NCBI GenBank assembly: GCA_020747065.1
Contig: JAGMVK010000005.1
Location: 310,001-374,000, forward strand
From: Cadophora sp. MPI-SDFR-AT-0126
Lineage: Eukaryota > Ascomycota > Leotiomycetes > Helotiales > Ploettnerulaceae
Reading direction: 5' to 3'
Length of the DNA stretch: 64,000 bases
In this document: in pieces, positions 11,278 to 21,540 of the stretch
Layout: the number at the start of each line of letters is the position of its first letter
How positions within the stretch are numbered: position 1 is the first letter of the stretch
Program-made: the position numbers and the translations under genes
Notes under the pieces: model-generated
The model's database searches: none
What the model saw: only the letters and a program-made list of their open reading frames with translations
Told to the model about the DNA's origin: nothing

Positions 11278-13218
11278 ATGCCGTCCGCTGATCCCATCCT
11301 CGAGTCCGTATCCTCGACCATCGTCGGCGGAAATGACAAAGCCCGCCGCCAATCAACCAAACCTCTCGTCTATTCGGGATCACTGGACTCATACCAGCAC
11401 AAGGACTCCACGCCAAGCATCGGACGAGAGATTCCTGGCTTACAGATTGAGAAAATCCTTACTTCGCCAGATGCGGATACGTTGATTAGAGATTTGGCGA
11501 TTACTGGTACGTGTGTTCTTGTCAAGTGTTTGTTGGGTGACCTGGACGTGGATCTTGACATTGAATCGGAATGAATGGAAGAAATCTGGAAATTGAAGCT
11601 GACTTGGATTGACCTACGTGTGAAGTTTCCGAGCGAGGTGTTGTATTTTTGAGGAATCAAGATGTGTCCGTTCAGTCCCTCATCGCACTCGGACAACGCC
11701 TTTCGTCTCTCACAGGCAGCGTACGTCCCCTTCCTCAACTCCACATCTACTTTATCATCTCCACTTTACTCTATCCTTTAATTCACCCTCAAATTTTAAT
11801 CTTTCCTCGGCCCTCAACTAACACCACCACACAGCCCTCCTCCTCAGGCCTCCACAGTAGGTCTTCTCCGATTGCTTTTTTCCGTGAGAGGACGTCCGAG
11901 AATGATTACAGCCTCGAGCACCCTCTTGAGACTATCCTCCCGCCTTTCGACACTACCGTTCTCTTTCTAGAAAGGCAATACTGACTTCAAGCTCTTCCAC
12001 AGTCCACCCCATCACGGAAGCAGGCAGCGAACTTGGCGACCAGATTTCCGTAATCAGCAGCGTCAAGCAAAAGAAAGGCGCCGCACCCGCCGTCGACCCT
12101 CTAACCGAACCAAGCAAATTCTCCAGCAACGGCTGGCATGCAGATATCACGTTTGAGCCCGTGCCGTCCGATTATGCGATTTTGAAGATTCATACGCTGC
12201 CAGATAGTGGGGGTGATACTGTAAGTTAATTTCCTCATTATCGTCTTGTCATATCTTGTTCTGTTCAGTCTAGGTGGTTTCAGCTATATTCTGGAGACTG
12301 TTACCGGAGCACTTTCTGCCGATCTAGGGAGAGATGGACCATAGAATTGGAAATAAGCGAGGATTTGTTGCCATTGTGATTTTCTTCATCATTTCCCATT
12401 CTCAACTAACACCATGAAACCACAGCTTTGGGCATCCGGCTACGAGATCTACAATCGTCTCTCTCCCGCAACAGCCAAATACCTGGAAGGTCTTACTGCC
12501 ATCCACGATGGCAATTTCTTTAACGGCATGGCACAACGTCTCGGTCATCCTCTGCGAACCGAAGCTCGCGGATCGGAGCTCAACCAGGGAAGCAATTTGC
12601 AGGCCGTACATCCGGTAATCAGGACGAATCGTAAGTTGTGACTTGTTGATCTTATAAGTTTCCTTCTCCCTCTATCGCTTTGTTGTTGGAGTGTGAGTTG
12701 AGTGCTGATATCTCATTGTGGGAAATAGCTGTCACGGGCTGGAAAAGCGTCTTCGTCAACAAAGGATTTACGAAACGGATTGTGGAGCTCACGAAAGATG
12801 AATCAGATGTTATTCTCGGGTATCTCTTCAACGTGAGTCTCTTCTTTCCCCACATTTGTTTTCTAACCGCCCCACCGCATCGCATCATGTCACCTACCCT
12901 ACCACTCTTGTCTTCACAAGCTAATCCCCCCAGCTCGTCGCTCTCAACCACGACAACCAAGTCCGTTTCAAATGGTCCAAAAACGACGTCGCGATCTGGG
13001 ATAATCGATCAAACTGGCATACTGCAACCTACGATCACAACGAAGTGAGAATTGGTGATCGCGTTGTTTCGCTTGGTGAGGCGCCGTACTTTGATAGCGC
13101 GAGTGTGAGCAGGAAGGAGGGGCTAGAGAGGAGAGAGGCGGGTAAGGATGGAGGTGGAAAAGAGGAGGAGTTGGTGATTAGAGAGAAGGAGAAGACTGCT
13201 GCGGGAGAATTGAAGTGA
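11278..13218 (+). CDS. TauD/TfdA-family 2-oxoglutarate-dependent dioxygenase
   Basis: Seven exons, 11278..11506, 11626..11720, 11835..11856, 12003..12220, 12426..12630, 12729..12832 and 12934..13218, give 385 residues with all phases matching. Exon 3 is only 22 nt. The Fe(II) ligands are visible as GWHADITFEP (His and Asp) and the distal His in NWHTATYD; the 2-oxoglutarate-binding arginine lies in the C-terminal part. TGWKSVFVN and LHIHPI fit the yeast Jlp1/TauD sulfonate dioxygenase group. These enzymes release sulfite from alkyl sulfonates, or hydroxylate related carboxylates, using Fe(II), O2 and 2-oxoglutarate. The C-terminal tail is rich in Lys and Glu. The ATG at 11278 opens a normal family N-terminus (KPLVYSGSLD follows). 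The substrate cannot be told from sequence. Confidence 0.88.
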
Positions 13219-13457
13219 GGTGAAGTGAAGCAGTAGGTAGTGGGTACGATATGAGGTAAGGACATGGGATGGGAATATCGCTTAGTAGGTAAACAAAGAC
13301 TCAAATAGCAAGTGCAAAGTCAAAGAAAAAGTCTTCATTTCTCGTTTCTGAGCCAGTTCCGGACTAAAGCACAATCACTGTTTCCCGCGTTGCAAGCTCC
13401 AACTCTCCCAATCTCACCCCCTTTGACGTCCTCTCGATTATCACTACTAAAACGATC

Positions 13458-13919
13458 CTACAATTTCCCATCCTCCTCCAACTTCTCGACAATAGATTTG
13501 AACTCGTTCACTAAAATAATAGATCAGTACTCTTTTCTCTTCCCATCCCCTTGCCTCCCCTCCCCCTCCCTCCACTTCTCTCTCCTAACTACTCCTATAC
13601 CCTACCTTCTTTTGATCCCCTCCCCATAAAACTCACCCCAAAAAATAAAACTCTCACTTACCATCGATCTCCCGTCCCTCAAACCCAACCCTCGCCCGTG
13701 CAGCCGCCTCCTCGATATCCTTCTCATCCACACTCTTGCCACATAGTTTCTCGAGTGCTTTACTCGTTTCGGCCAGTGAGAGGCCGGAGTCGTTGTCGTT
13801 GTCGCCGGCGCTGAAGGCGGTGGTGATTTCGCTGTCGGTGGGCTGGGGGAGTTAAGAGGGGGAAAAAAAAGGGGGGGGGGGGGGGGGTCAGAAGGAGGAG
13901 GAGCGGGAGGGCGTACCAT
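13458..13919 (-). CDS. Small EF-hand-like protein
   Basis: Three exons on the minus strand, 13919..13917 (the ATG alone), 13842..13662 and 13510..13458, give 78 residues. Intron 1 (13843..13916) starts GTACGC, ends CCCCAG and contains a run of 17 C. Intron 2 (13511..13661) starts GTAAGT and ends TTTTAG. The protein starts MPTDSEITTAFSAGD. It contains DNDNDSGLSLAE, which fits a 12-position EF-hand loop with Asp at 1, 3 and 5, Leu at 8 and Glu at 12, and a second pseudo-loop GFEGREIDVNEF. It ends IVEKLEEDGKL. Joined exons are in frame with no internal stop. The coherence of the pieces supports a real gene, although none of its exons would be called alone. It is probably a calcium-binding regulator; its partner is unknown. 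Confidence 0.68.
13871..13887. repeat. Poly-G homopolymer (17 G on +)
   Basis: An uninterrupted G run next to a run of eight A. It lies inside intron 1 of the EF-hand-like gene, where it reads as a C-rich pyrimidine stretch before the acceptor. Homopolymers of this length are prone to sequencing and replication slippage. Confidence 0.85.
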
Positions 13920-14565
13920 TGTGAGCTATTTTCAGCTGTACGTATTTACTGTGCTAATAATTTCGACAAAAACTCTCCTTCTTCCAGAGCTGTAGGATGA
14001 GTCTATCTTTGAAGTCGTCAAAATGTTAGGAACTTAGAGGGGTATGCGGGACATATGTATCAACTGATAAAGCACAGTATTCAACCCACGCTGTAACCCC
14101 GCGGAAAACCTGCAGCTTCTATCCAATGAAGCTTCGATTTCCACTTTCGAGCACAGAAGTGCCCAATCAGTGGTTTTGCAGCTGCGGATGACGTGGGTAT
14201 TGCTTGGTTTGGCGACGCACGCATGTGATATTAAGAGAGAGACGATTAGATTTGTGTGACAATGAAGGAAAGAGGAAAGGAGAGAGAGAAGAGTTTTTAA
14301 ACTGTTTTTTTGGCATTGATATTTGATGGCTGGTATGATTGTTATGTAAGTCGTACAACATAGAAACCCAAAGACGCTGTGTTTGGAGTACACTGCCAAT
14401 GCGATGCCAAGTTTCATATTGAGAGCTTGACGAGGGAATTTCTGTACACGGCAGAAGCATGGCCTGATAAATCAGTTGCGTTTGAATACCAATTGTTTCA
14501 TTCTGACCTCCATTTGCGCTGGAATCGCTTAAATGATCTGATCTATCCTTTCGCTGGTAATCCCT
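13920..14565. other. Intergenic region (0.65 kb)
   Basis: Upstream of the EF-hand-like gene and downstream of the transporter stop. No supported coding sequence. Confidence 0.5.
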
Positions 14566-16055
14566 TCATAGCGGTGCGCAGGTGAAAGCGCCACGGACAG
14601 TACCATCATTATACTGGCGTTTCTGTCATTCAATTAGCACGACTGCCTCTTCTAAGCTCGATTTCGACTGGGCTCAAGAAAGACTTACAATATCCACAAC
14701 AGTCGAATACGTCCCCGCGACAAGAACCACCATTCCAATCAAGAAAACAATCGCATTCACAACACTCAATGCCAAATTCTTCCTCTCATACCACTTTCCC
14801 TCCTTAATCAACACAAACCAAAAGATAGCCGGGAAATAAAAGGTGAAGCCCGAAATGAACAACGCGCTCATGATACCCAATAGATCACCAAAGAACGGAA
14901 TCGCCTCCGCAATAACCCACGCCACAAGCGTGATCACCGAGATGAGCGCCAGCCACGTCGTCCACCCTTTCTTAGTGTTGATGAAGCGCACGACGGAGTC
15001 CTTGTAGATGCGGCCGTGGATATAGCGTGCTACGACAGTGCCGTTGATAGAGCCAGAGATGAAGATGACGGGGAGCGCGACGCCGAATGCGATTTTAGCC
15101 ATGAGGGGACCGGCGGAGAGGAGGGCGGGCGAGGAGACGTCTTGACCGACGAAGGCGTAGATTAGGGCGCCAGTGAGGGTGTAGATGAAGATCTCGATGA
15201 TGCCGAGGGACCAGATGGATTTCACGTAGTCTTTCGGGGTGTGCATCTCATCCATGAAGGAGAATTGGCATACGGCGAAGGAGTCTAGGTGATGAGTGTG
15301 AGTATGTATTTTGCTGTAGAGAATGAAAAGGGGGAAAGCCTACAAGCAAAGACGATGTTCGTGATAGCGATGAAAGCATCAACGAAAGTAATATCATCCT
15401 TTGGCCAAGCAGACCAATCAACAGCATGAGTCGAATTCCCAGACGTCACTCCTGTCGCAATGACTGTGATCCCAATAGCCGCCATAATCGACGCAAAATC
15501 GATGTATCCCAAAATCGCGACATCCGCAAACGAAGGCGGAATAGCAAGAAGCAACAAGATGATAGCCGAGACAATACCAAACACCAACGAACACGTCCCA
15601 TTCTCCGTCAGATTCCCAAACGCAATCGCGCCCGTCAAACAATGCGATCCCACTAGAAACGTCAACTCCAGCGCAAACATCGCCCCGATCAACTCGTACC
15701 CGAACCGGCCCCAGATCAGCCGTCCTGCATCGGCATAGTGAGCGACTTCGGGGAACTTGAGCTTGACCTGCCCGACGACGTAGGATGTGTAGATGGCTAC
15801 GAGGCCGAGCCCAACGGTCGTGATGACTCCTGCGACCATGCCTAGCGTGGCGAAGGCGCTGGGGATGGAGAGTGCGCCTAGGGCTATGGCCTCGACAAGG
15901 AGGACGACGGTGAGGCGTTTCCAGCCTAGGCGGCTGAAATGTGCGTTGCCCTGTGCCTCGAGGGTCTCAACGTCTCCCACGAAGCCATCAGGAAGAGCGC
16001 CATCCTTCTTGTTGGTGGATTTCTCCGAGTGAGACTCGGGCGTGAGGGTGGACAT
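14566..16055 (-). CDS. AAAP-family amino-acid transporter
   Basis: Three exons on the minus strand, 16055..15344, 15284..14689 and 14622..14566, give 454 residues. Reading on past 14689 gives a short tail and a stop, but a GTAAGT donor there joins in phase 0 to a last exon, KRQYNDGTVRGAFTCAPL, which suits a transporter C-terminus better. The ATG at 16055 gives a hydrophilic start (MSTLTPESHSEKS) before the first membrane span. About eleven hydrophobic spans are visible, among them LLVEAIALGALSIPSAFATL, IVSAIILLLLAIPPSFADV and ALPVIFISGSINGTVVARY. The pattern fits fungal neutral amino-acid permeases of the AAAP superfamily (Neurospora Mtr-like), which import amino acids with protons at the plasma membrane. 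The exact substrate is not predictable. Confidence 0.87.
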
Positions 16056-17567
16056 GGTTGTGTCGTATGATGCAGCAAGGGGAGCGCACACTGTACTGCA
16101 ATCGACGAACAAGACGCAATGCAAGACACAAGACACAAAAAAAAGCGGACAGCAAAAAAGACTTTCGCTTGCTTGCAGAGGATTGACAGGACGCAACTGA
16201 CAAGAGATGAGCTGGATTGTGCAACGAGTGCAGGAGTTCGAGGGGGGCACGACAGAGATTTTAACAACGGCGGATGCTATTATGAAAGAAGTATGTAATA
16301 GACCGAGGATGATACGGAGCAAAGAGTGACTGTTGGATTTGACAATTGAGAGATGTGGAGGAGATAGCTTCTAGTGCGCGGCAATTATCTCATCTGTGGT
16401 GATGCTAGACCTTGCTAGAACGCACTTGATGAAGCTCCCGAGTCTCGCTACCATCATTCCTTCCTCCGACTGACCGGATCTTAGGGCTTTTACCTTACTT
16501 GCGTACCTTTCATACAAGTAGATACTTGTACAAGTACTTCCGTACAAAGCCCCTCCCTCTCCCATGAAAAGGAAACATGACAGAGGGCATGACCTTGTCA
16601 AGTCTCCGTGTTCATAAGCCGGCCATCCCTCGCCCGAGGTGATGTCAAAAGTGAGGCGACGGCGATATCTCCCTCTGCGGCTCTGCCCCTCCTACGCAGA
16701 AAGATGGTAGTCACAAGTGGATTCCTTTTACCTCATTGCCCCATCCCAGAAGTGGACTCCCCCCATCCGAAATATATCTCGCATCCCAGGCCATCGGAAG
16801 ATCTTAGATCATAGCGTGTATTCGGCACCCATCTCCCGTTCTCCAGTTTAGTCCACCGTAGACCGCACGCAGAATTTTCTCTGTCGTTCGGATTACAAAT
16901 GGAGAAGTGTTCGCAGCAGGAGATAAGGAAGACTGACTGCCTGCCTTTTCTTTGTTTCGATGTTGCAAATCAACTTGCGATTCTCCGTTTCTGCACTTCC
17001 TTAAGCTCAAAAGAGAGAAGAGAAAAGAAAGAGACGATGTCATCCTCGAAAACCTTCCAGCCACCGACACCAATCTACTCCTGGAATAGCAGCGGATCGG
17101 CCCGTGAGACAGCCGTCACGTGGCTAAGCAAATGCCGAGGGCTTCGAGGATGCTTGTGTCTTCTCGCCAAGTGGCAAGTCAAAAAAAGGTTTGGTTGTCT
17201 CCTTTTGCTTCTTTCTACCGTACCCATCCATGATGATATCTGCGAGATTGCTTTGTTTGCATTGTTAAGCTTCATTTCCCAGCTCGCTTAAGAAGGGGGA
17301 ATAAGAGGGAATAAAGGGGAGAGGCGGCTGGTGAGAGAGTGGATTTCAAGCTTAAAGTTTCCCGTCCGTGAGGAGGTTCCTGACCTGTTCCACGGCTTAC
17401 AAAAATTCGGCTCGTAGCGGATATGGATGGAGTCAACTCTCTTGAACGGAGGAAAATCGGAGAATAACTTGGGTGCAATGTGCAAAGCATTATTTCTTAA
17501 TTTCATAACCTCATTTCATTACTACTTCATCGCTTCACCGCCAAAGAAACCATGCCCTTCTCACCGC
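16056..17567. other. Intergenic region (1.5 kb)
   Basis: Upstream flank of the transporter and downstream flank of the transketolase-like gene. It holds the palindrome at 16523. Open frames here are short and lack family features. Confidence 0.5.
16523..16536. promoter_or_regulatory. 14-bp perfect palindrome upstream of the transporter
   Basis: TACTTGTACAAGTA is its own reverse complement. It lies 468 nt upstream of the transporter ATG in a stretch with further GTAC words. It could be a site for a dimeric regulator; this is inference only. Confidence 0.3.
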
Positions 17568-19484
17568 CTACTGCAAACTTCTAATCGCCTTAATGACACT
17601 CTGTGGATCCAGTCCCTGATGGAAGATCTGCTCCCCAAGCCCACCACAACCCTCCTTTGTCGTGCCGATATACTTATACTTCGGCGTTAGATGTCTCTCC
17701 AACAACCACGTCCCCATCTTACTTCCGAGCCCAGTCTTCTGGTTCAGACTCTCGAGCACCAACACGAAAGGCGAAGAGCCGTAAATGCGCAGTGCATCTT
17801 CATCGATGACGTTCAGAGTAGACTTGTTGACGAGTCCGACGTCCACGCCTTGAGAACGGAGACGATCGACAGCATCGACGGCGCGATAGACCATTTCGCC
17901 GAATGTGACGACGTATCCGGCGGAGCCAGTACGGATGAATTCGTCCTTGGAGGGGACGAACTCATAGTCTTCGCCATAATATGCCTCCTCTGAGTTCTCC
18001 TTGAGGATCAGTGGGACTTTGGCGCGGGTGGACATGATGAGTCTGATGCCTTCGTCCCAGAATACCTTTGCCACCGCAGCACGCATCTGGTTTGCGTCGG
18101 CTGGAAAGTAAAGGCGAGTGGTATCACCGTCAATGAGACCGTTGTCAGCGAAGAATGTGTTGAGACCAAAATGGCATGTGTTATCGGCCATCTCGTCCAC
18201 GCCGGAATGGGAGAAATGGCAGAGGACGTTTGCATTGTTGAGACGTGCCATGGTGAGTTCTGAAATGATCATCTCGCAGAAAGCGGAGAAGGTTGAGAAG
18301 ATTCCGACTTTTCCCTTGGATGCCCCGAAACCAGCTGCGGCGGAGAAGTTGCCCCGTTCCATGATACCTGAAGAGAGGAAGACCTCTGGGCGCTTCTTGT
18401 GGATGACGCTGAGACCAGTTGAGCCCTCGAGATCGGAATCGATGACCAAGACGCGCTCCTTGGCTTCTTTTGGGGAAAGTGACTCAAGAACGGAGACAAC
18501 AGCTTCCCCAAAGACGACTCTGTTTGCGAACTTTTCCTTTCCTGATCCAACGTATAGATATGCGAGGGAGTTGGGAGTGATTGCTTCCAACTTGGAGGCG
18601 GCTTGCTCGTATCCACGCTCCTTGAGGTATTCGACGGCGATTTTGACTGGGATGACATCGTGTGCGTGCGATGTACCTTCCAAGCCCTTGATACCAGGTG
18701 CCATCTTTCTCTTGACAACGACGGCTGCTGGTCCCTTGGCAGTTACTGCACTGCAAATAGTAGCATAGAGTTTTTCGATATCCTCTCCCAGAGCGTCAAA
18801 GACCGTTAATCCGTGTCCCTTCAAGGTCGAAGTCATCGAATATCCCTTGAGATATTCAGAAGGATGGCCAGCAATCGTGACATCATTATCATCGAGCAGA
18901 AGCTTTATGTTTAATCCTTGTGCAACTGCCAATCTAGCCGCCTCGGCATCGTCACCCTCTTGTTGTGATCCATCCGAGCCCAACATGAACAAAGTCTTCT
19001 CAGGATGAGCCAGAGCAACTCCATTGACGAAAGACCACAAGTGGCCCAGACGTCCAGAACTGAATGCAATACCAGGGGTGAGACCCAATTCCGGATGGCC
19101 GGGTAACTTCGAGTTGGCTTCACGGTAATGCAGCAGATGCTCGAAGGGAAGGTGACCGTGCAACGCACTCAGCAGATATTGTGTAGCCACTCTATGTCCA
19201 GATTCATCGTACACGATAGGGAGGAACTTCTCGGCGGATCCTTTGAAGAAGGCTAGGAGAATGCAAACTTCTGGAATGGTATCGTATGGACCACCAGTGT
19301 GACCGCTGACTCCGCGAGCAGCTCCGGAGGCTGTAAAGTAGACAATTGTATCGCGGAGGAGGGAGATATTGGAGAGAAGGTCGTCTTTCTGCTGTGCGGT
19401 GAGCGAGGGCTTCGTTGGGTCGAGAGAGATGTCCTTGTATTTTGCAAAGACATCAATGCCGAAATCAGCGGTTGCGGTTGCCAT
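17568..19484 (-). CDS. Divergent transketolase-like thiamine-diphosphate enzyme
   Basis: One exon, 638 residues. The three-part transketolase layout is visible: an N-terminal TPP domain (residues 1-300), a pyrimidine-binding domain (about 330-490) and a C-terminal domain. The cofactor motif is GSDGSQQEGDDAEAARLA followed by LLLDDNDVTIAG. Two hallmark regions deviate. The usual SGHPG is SGHTGGPYDT, and the usual DSI-GEDGPTHQ region is SHSGVDEMADNTCHFGLN. It is shorter than typical fungal transketolases (about 680-700 residues) or dihydroxyacetone synthases. Thiamine-dependent ketol transfer in the cytosol is the most likely chemistry, but the donor or acceptor sugar may be unusual. No targeting peptide is evident. 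Confidence 0.82.
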   Translation of the reverse strand: MATATADFGIDVFAKYKDISLDPTKPSLTAQQKDDLLSNISLLRDTIVYFTASGAARGVSGHTGGPYDTIPEVCILLAFFKGSAEKFLPIVYDESGHRVATQYLLSALHGHLPFEHLLHYREANSKLPGHPELGLTPGIAFSSGRLGHLWSFVNGVALAHPEKTLFMLGSDGSQQEGDDAEAARLAVAQGLNIKLLLDDNDVTIAGHPSEYLKGYSMTSTLKGHGLTVFDALGEDIEKLYATICSAVTAKGPAAVVVKRKMAPGIKGLEGTSHAHDVIPVKIAVEYLKERGYEQAASKLEAITPNSLAYLYVGSGKEKFANRVVFGEAVVSVLESLSPKEAKERVLVIDSDLEGSTGLSVIHKKRPEVFLSSGIMERGNFSAAAGFGASKGKVGIFSTFSAFCEMIISELTMARLNNANVLCHFSHSGVDEMADNTCHFGLNTFFADNGLIDGDTTRLYFPADANQMRAAVAKVFWDEGIRLIMSTRAKVPLILKENSEEAYYGEDYEFVPSKDEFIRTGSAGYVVTFGEMVYRAVDAVDRLRSQGVDVGLVNKSTLNVIDEDALRIYGSSPFVLVLESLNQKTGLGSKMGTWLLERHLTPKYKYIGTTKEGCGGLGEQIFHQGLDPQSVIKAIRSLQ

Positions 19485-21540
19485 TGTGCTTCGAAGAGGT
19501 TGGACTGTGAGGAGCTGCGAAGGGCGGAAGAATTGTTTGTCGCTGTCCTTGGGACGAAGCTGTTGATATGTTGTTGTCTGGTGATTCTGGAGCTCCGACT
19601 TTCTAAAGGTTAATCAGCAAATTGCGGGTAAGTGACGAAGCGGGATGCAAGGTGCTGATGAATCCGCCCCAAGAGCGCATCAACATGCTCGAAACACAAG
19701 CTCTCTATGGATAGAGTATTTGCCCAAAGAAGTTAGAGGACTTGGAGGAAGAGGAGAAACTTACTTTGGGACAATGTTCAAAACTTGGGTACATGCAATC
19801 GATGGTTCGACTTGTCTGGAGTTTTATATCCTCAGAAAAGTTGAGGTGGCATGACGTTCTTTTAGTGGTCCCTGTTGGGATCACCCCACCATGGGGGGAT
19901 AATGAGAAGAGGGGTCCTTGGATTACCTCATCGGGACATCCGAGCTGTTGAGCTGCTGACAAGGTACCGCCATAAATCAGGGACGAGACACAAAAAAGAG
20001 GAGGGAGTGAAAGAAGAGAAGATGTTGATTACAGATGATTGTGAGAAGGGCTATATGAGAACAGTAGATCTTTTGATATTGTGACCTGCAAAGTTGAAAG
20101 AAAGAAAATTCTCATCAATATCACGTGAGATCCATCGTATTAGGGCAGGCACTCATATGAGTTGCTCGACCGAACAGCTATGTTTTGTTGGAAATGAAGC
20201 GCACAAGCCTGCTCAGGAGTTTTCAAATGAAGAGAAAACTCGAGCCTTGTGGTGTAATTGAGAGACAGATGTTGTTTTGTGGTAGGTATCATCGGCATGT
20301 GCCTGTCGTGGGACTTCCATCCCCGTAACCGAAAGCGTGTAGTCTTAAGAAAGTATGTGGTAGGCATGAAGCCTATTTTGCTATACATGGCTCAAGGATA
20401 AGACTTTGTCCATTACAGTAGCTTAGTTTGAAGGATGAAATCTGGATATTGCGGGTCCTTCTGAACCTTCCAGTCTTCAAAGGCTGCCTCAGTAAACTGA
20501 CTTGCCAAATCTTTGTCAGCGTTCAGTATATCAGTAAAGCAAGTAAGTGTACTTGATGATCGACTTATCTATCTCCATCACGATCGATTTCTCTGCCTTC
20601 GGACGCTTTTCAGGGTGAAAAGCTTTCCGTCACATTGTGCCTTTCGCTTATCCCTTGTGCGACACAATGCAATGAAGAGAACAAGTCGAGCTTTGAATTT
20701 GTTTTGCAGTCATATATCAAGATCGAAATAATCCTCCAGGTCGGGGAAAGAAACAACATTTCCCATTTCTCAAGATCGATTGATTACTTGTCTATTTTAC
20801 ATTAAGTCATCATTCCAATCCGGGCCTTCTCTCTCAGGGCTCCATTACAAATAATGCAATTTATCGAAAGACCCGGCAATACGAACAGGGTATCCAATTA
20901 AACACCTTCCCGACGGCAGCAGCGCAGCACTGAACTGCATACTGCAAATGAATGAAATCCCTCTGTCGCAATCCAATCGTCTTCCACCAACGATCTGCAG
21001 GTCAGCGATCTATCTCCTTCGAGAAGGTGATTCAGGGCATTCGCCCGGGGTTGCCCAGGACGCCCCAGCCCCTTGGCGGAAAGCTTAGGACAGAACAAGA
21101 AGGCGGCTACAGGGGCGGGCACAGCTTATCGCACGCTATCCCCTTGCCACAACGAAGCCACCAATTGCTTCTCCAAAGCTTGGATGATGCGCCGAGGGTC
21201 TTTGTCTAACTTGGCAGGTGGAGGGAAGCAGGTACTCCGGTTTCCTGCGGTGTTGTGGAGATCCATGCCGGATAGCAGAGAGTAACCCCGCAAGAAGATG
21301 CCTGTTGGTGCTTGTTGGTGCCACTGCAGCTGCTGTTCTGTGCCGCACGTCGAGCAAGCTACGGAGCTACCCTGGATGGATGAGTTCATTCCCCTTGGCT
21401 ATGCAATGATGATCCGGTTCATTTCCCACTCAGAGATGATCCCATAGCTCGGACTCAGGTATAAAGAGCTATGTCCCCTCCGTCTGGAAACCGTCTCTGC
21501 AGCCTCGCTCCTAGCCTTGTCTCTACCCACATCAGCAATC
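19485..21540. other. Long intergenic region (2.0 kb)
   Basis: Divergent space between the transketolase-like gene and the sedolisin gene. I found no supported coding sequence. The sedolisin TATA box lies at its right end. Confidence 0.5.
21460..21467 (+). promoter_or_regulatory. TATA box of the sedolisin gene
   Basis: TATAAAGA lies 74-81 nt upstream of the ATG at 21541, a normal distance for a highly expressed fungal secreted enzyme. Confidence 0.5.

Noticed and set aside
10918..11574. Longer N-terminus of the TauD-type dioxygenase from an ATG at 10918
   Set aside because: The added 120 residues are His/Ser/Pro-rich and unlike family members. The ATG at 11278 gives a normal start.
18118..18768. 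216-codon open frame on the plus strand
   Set aside because: Antisense to the intronless transketolase-like gene.
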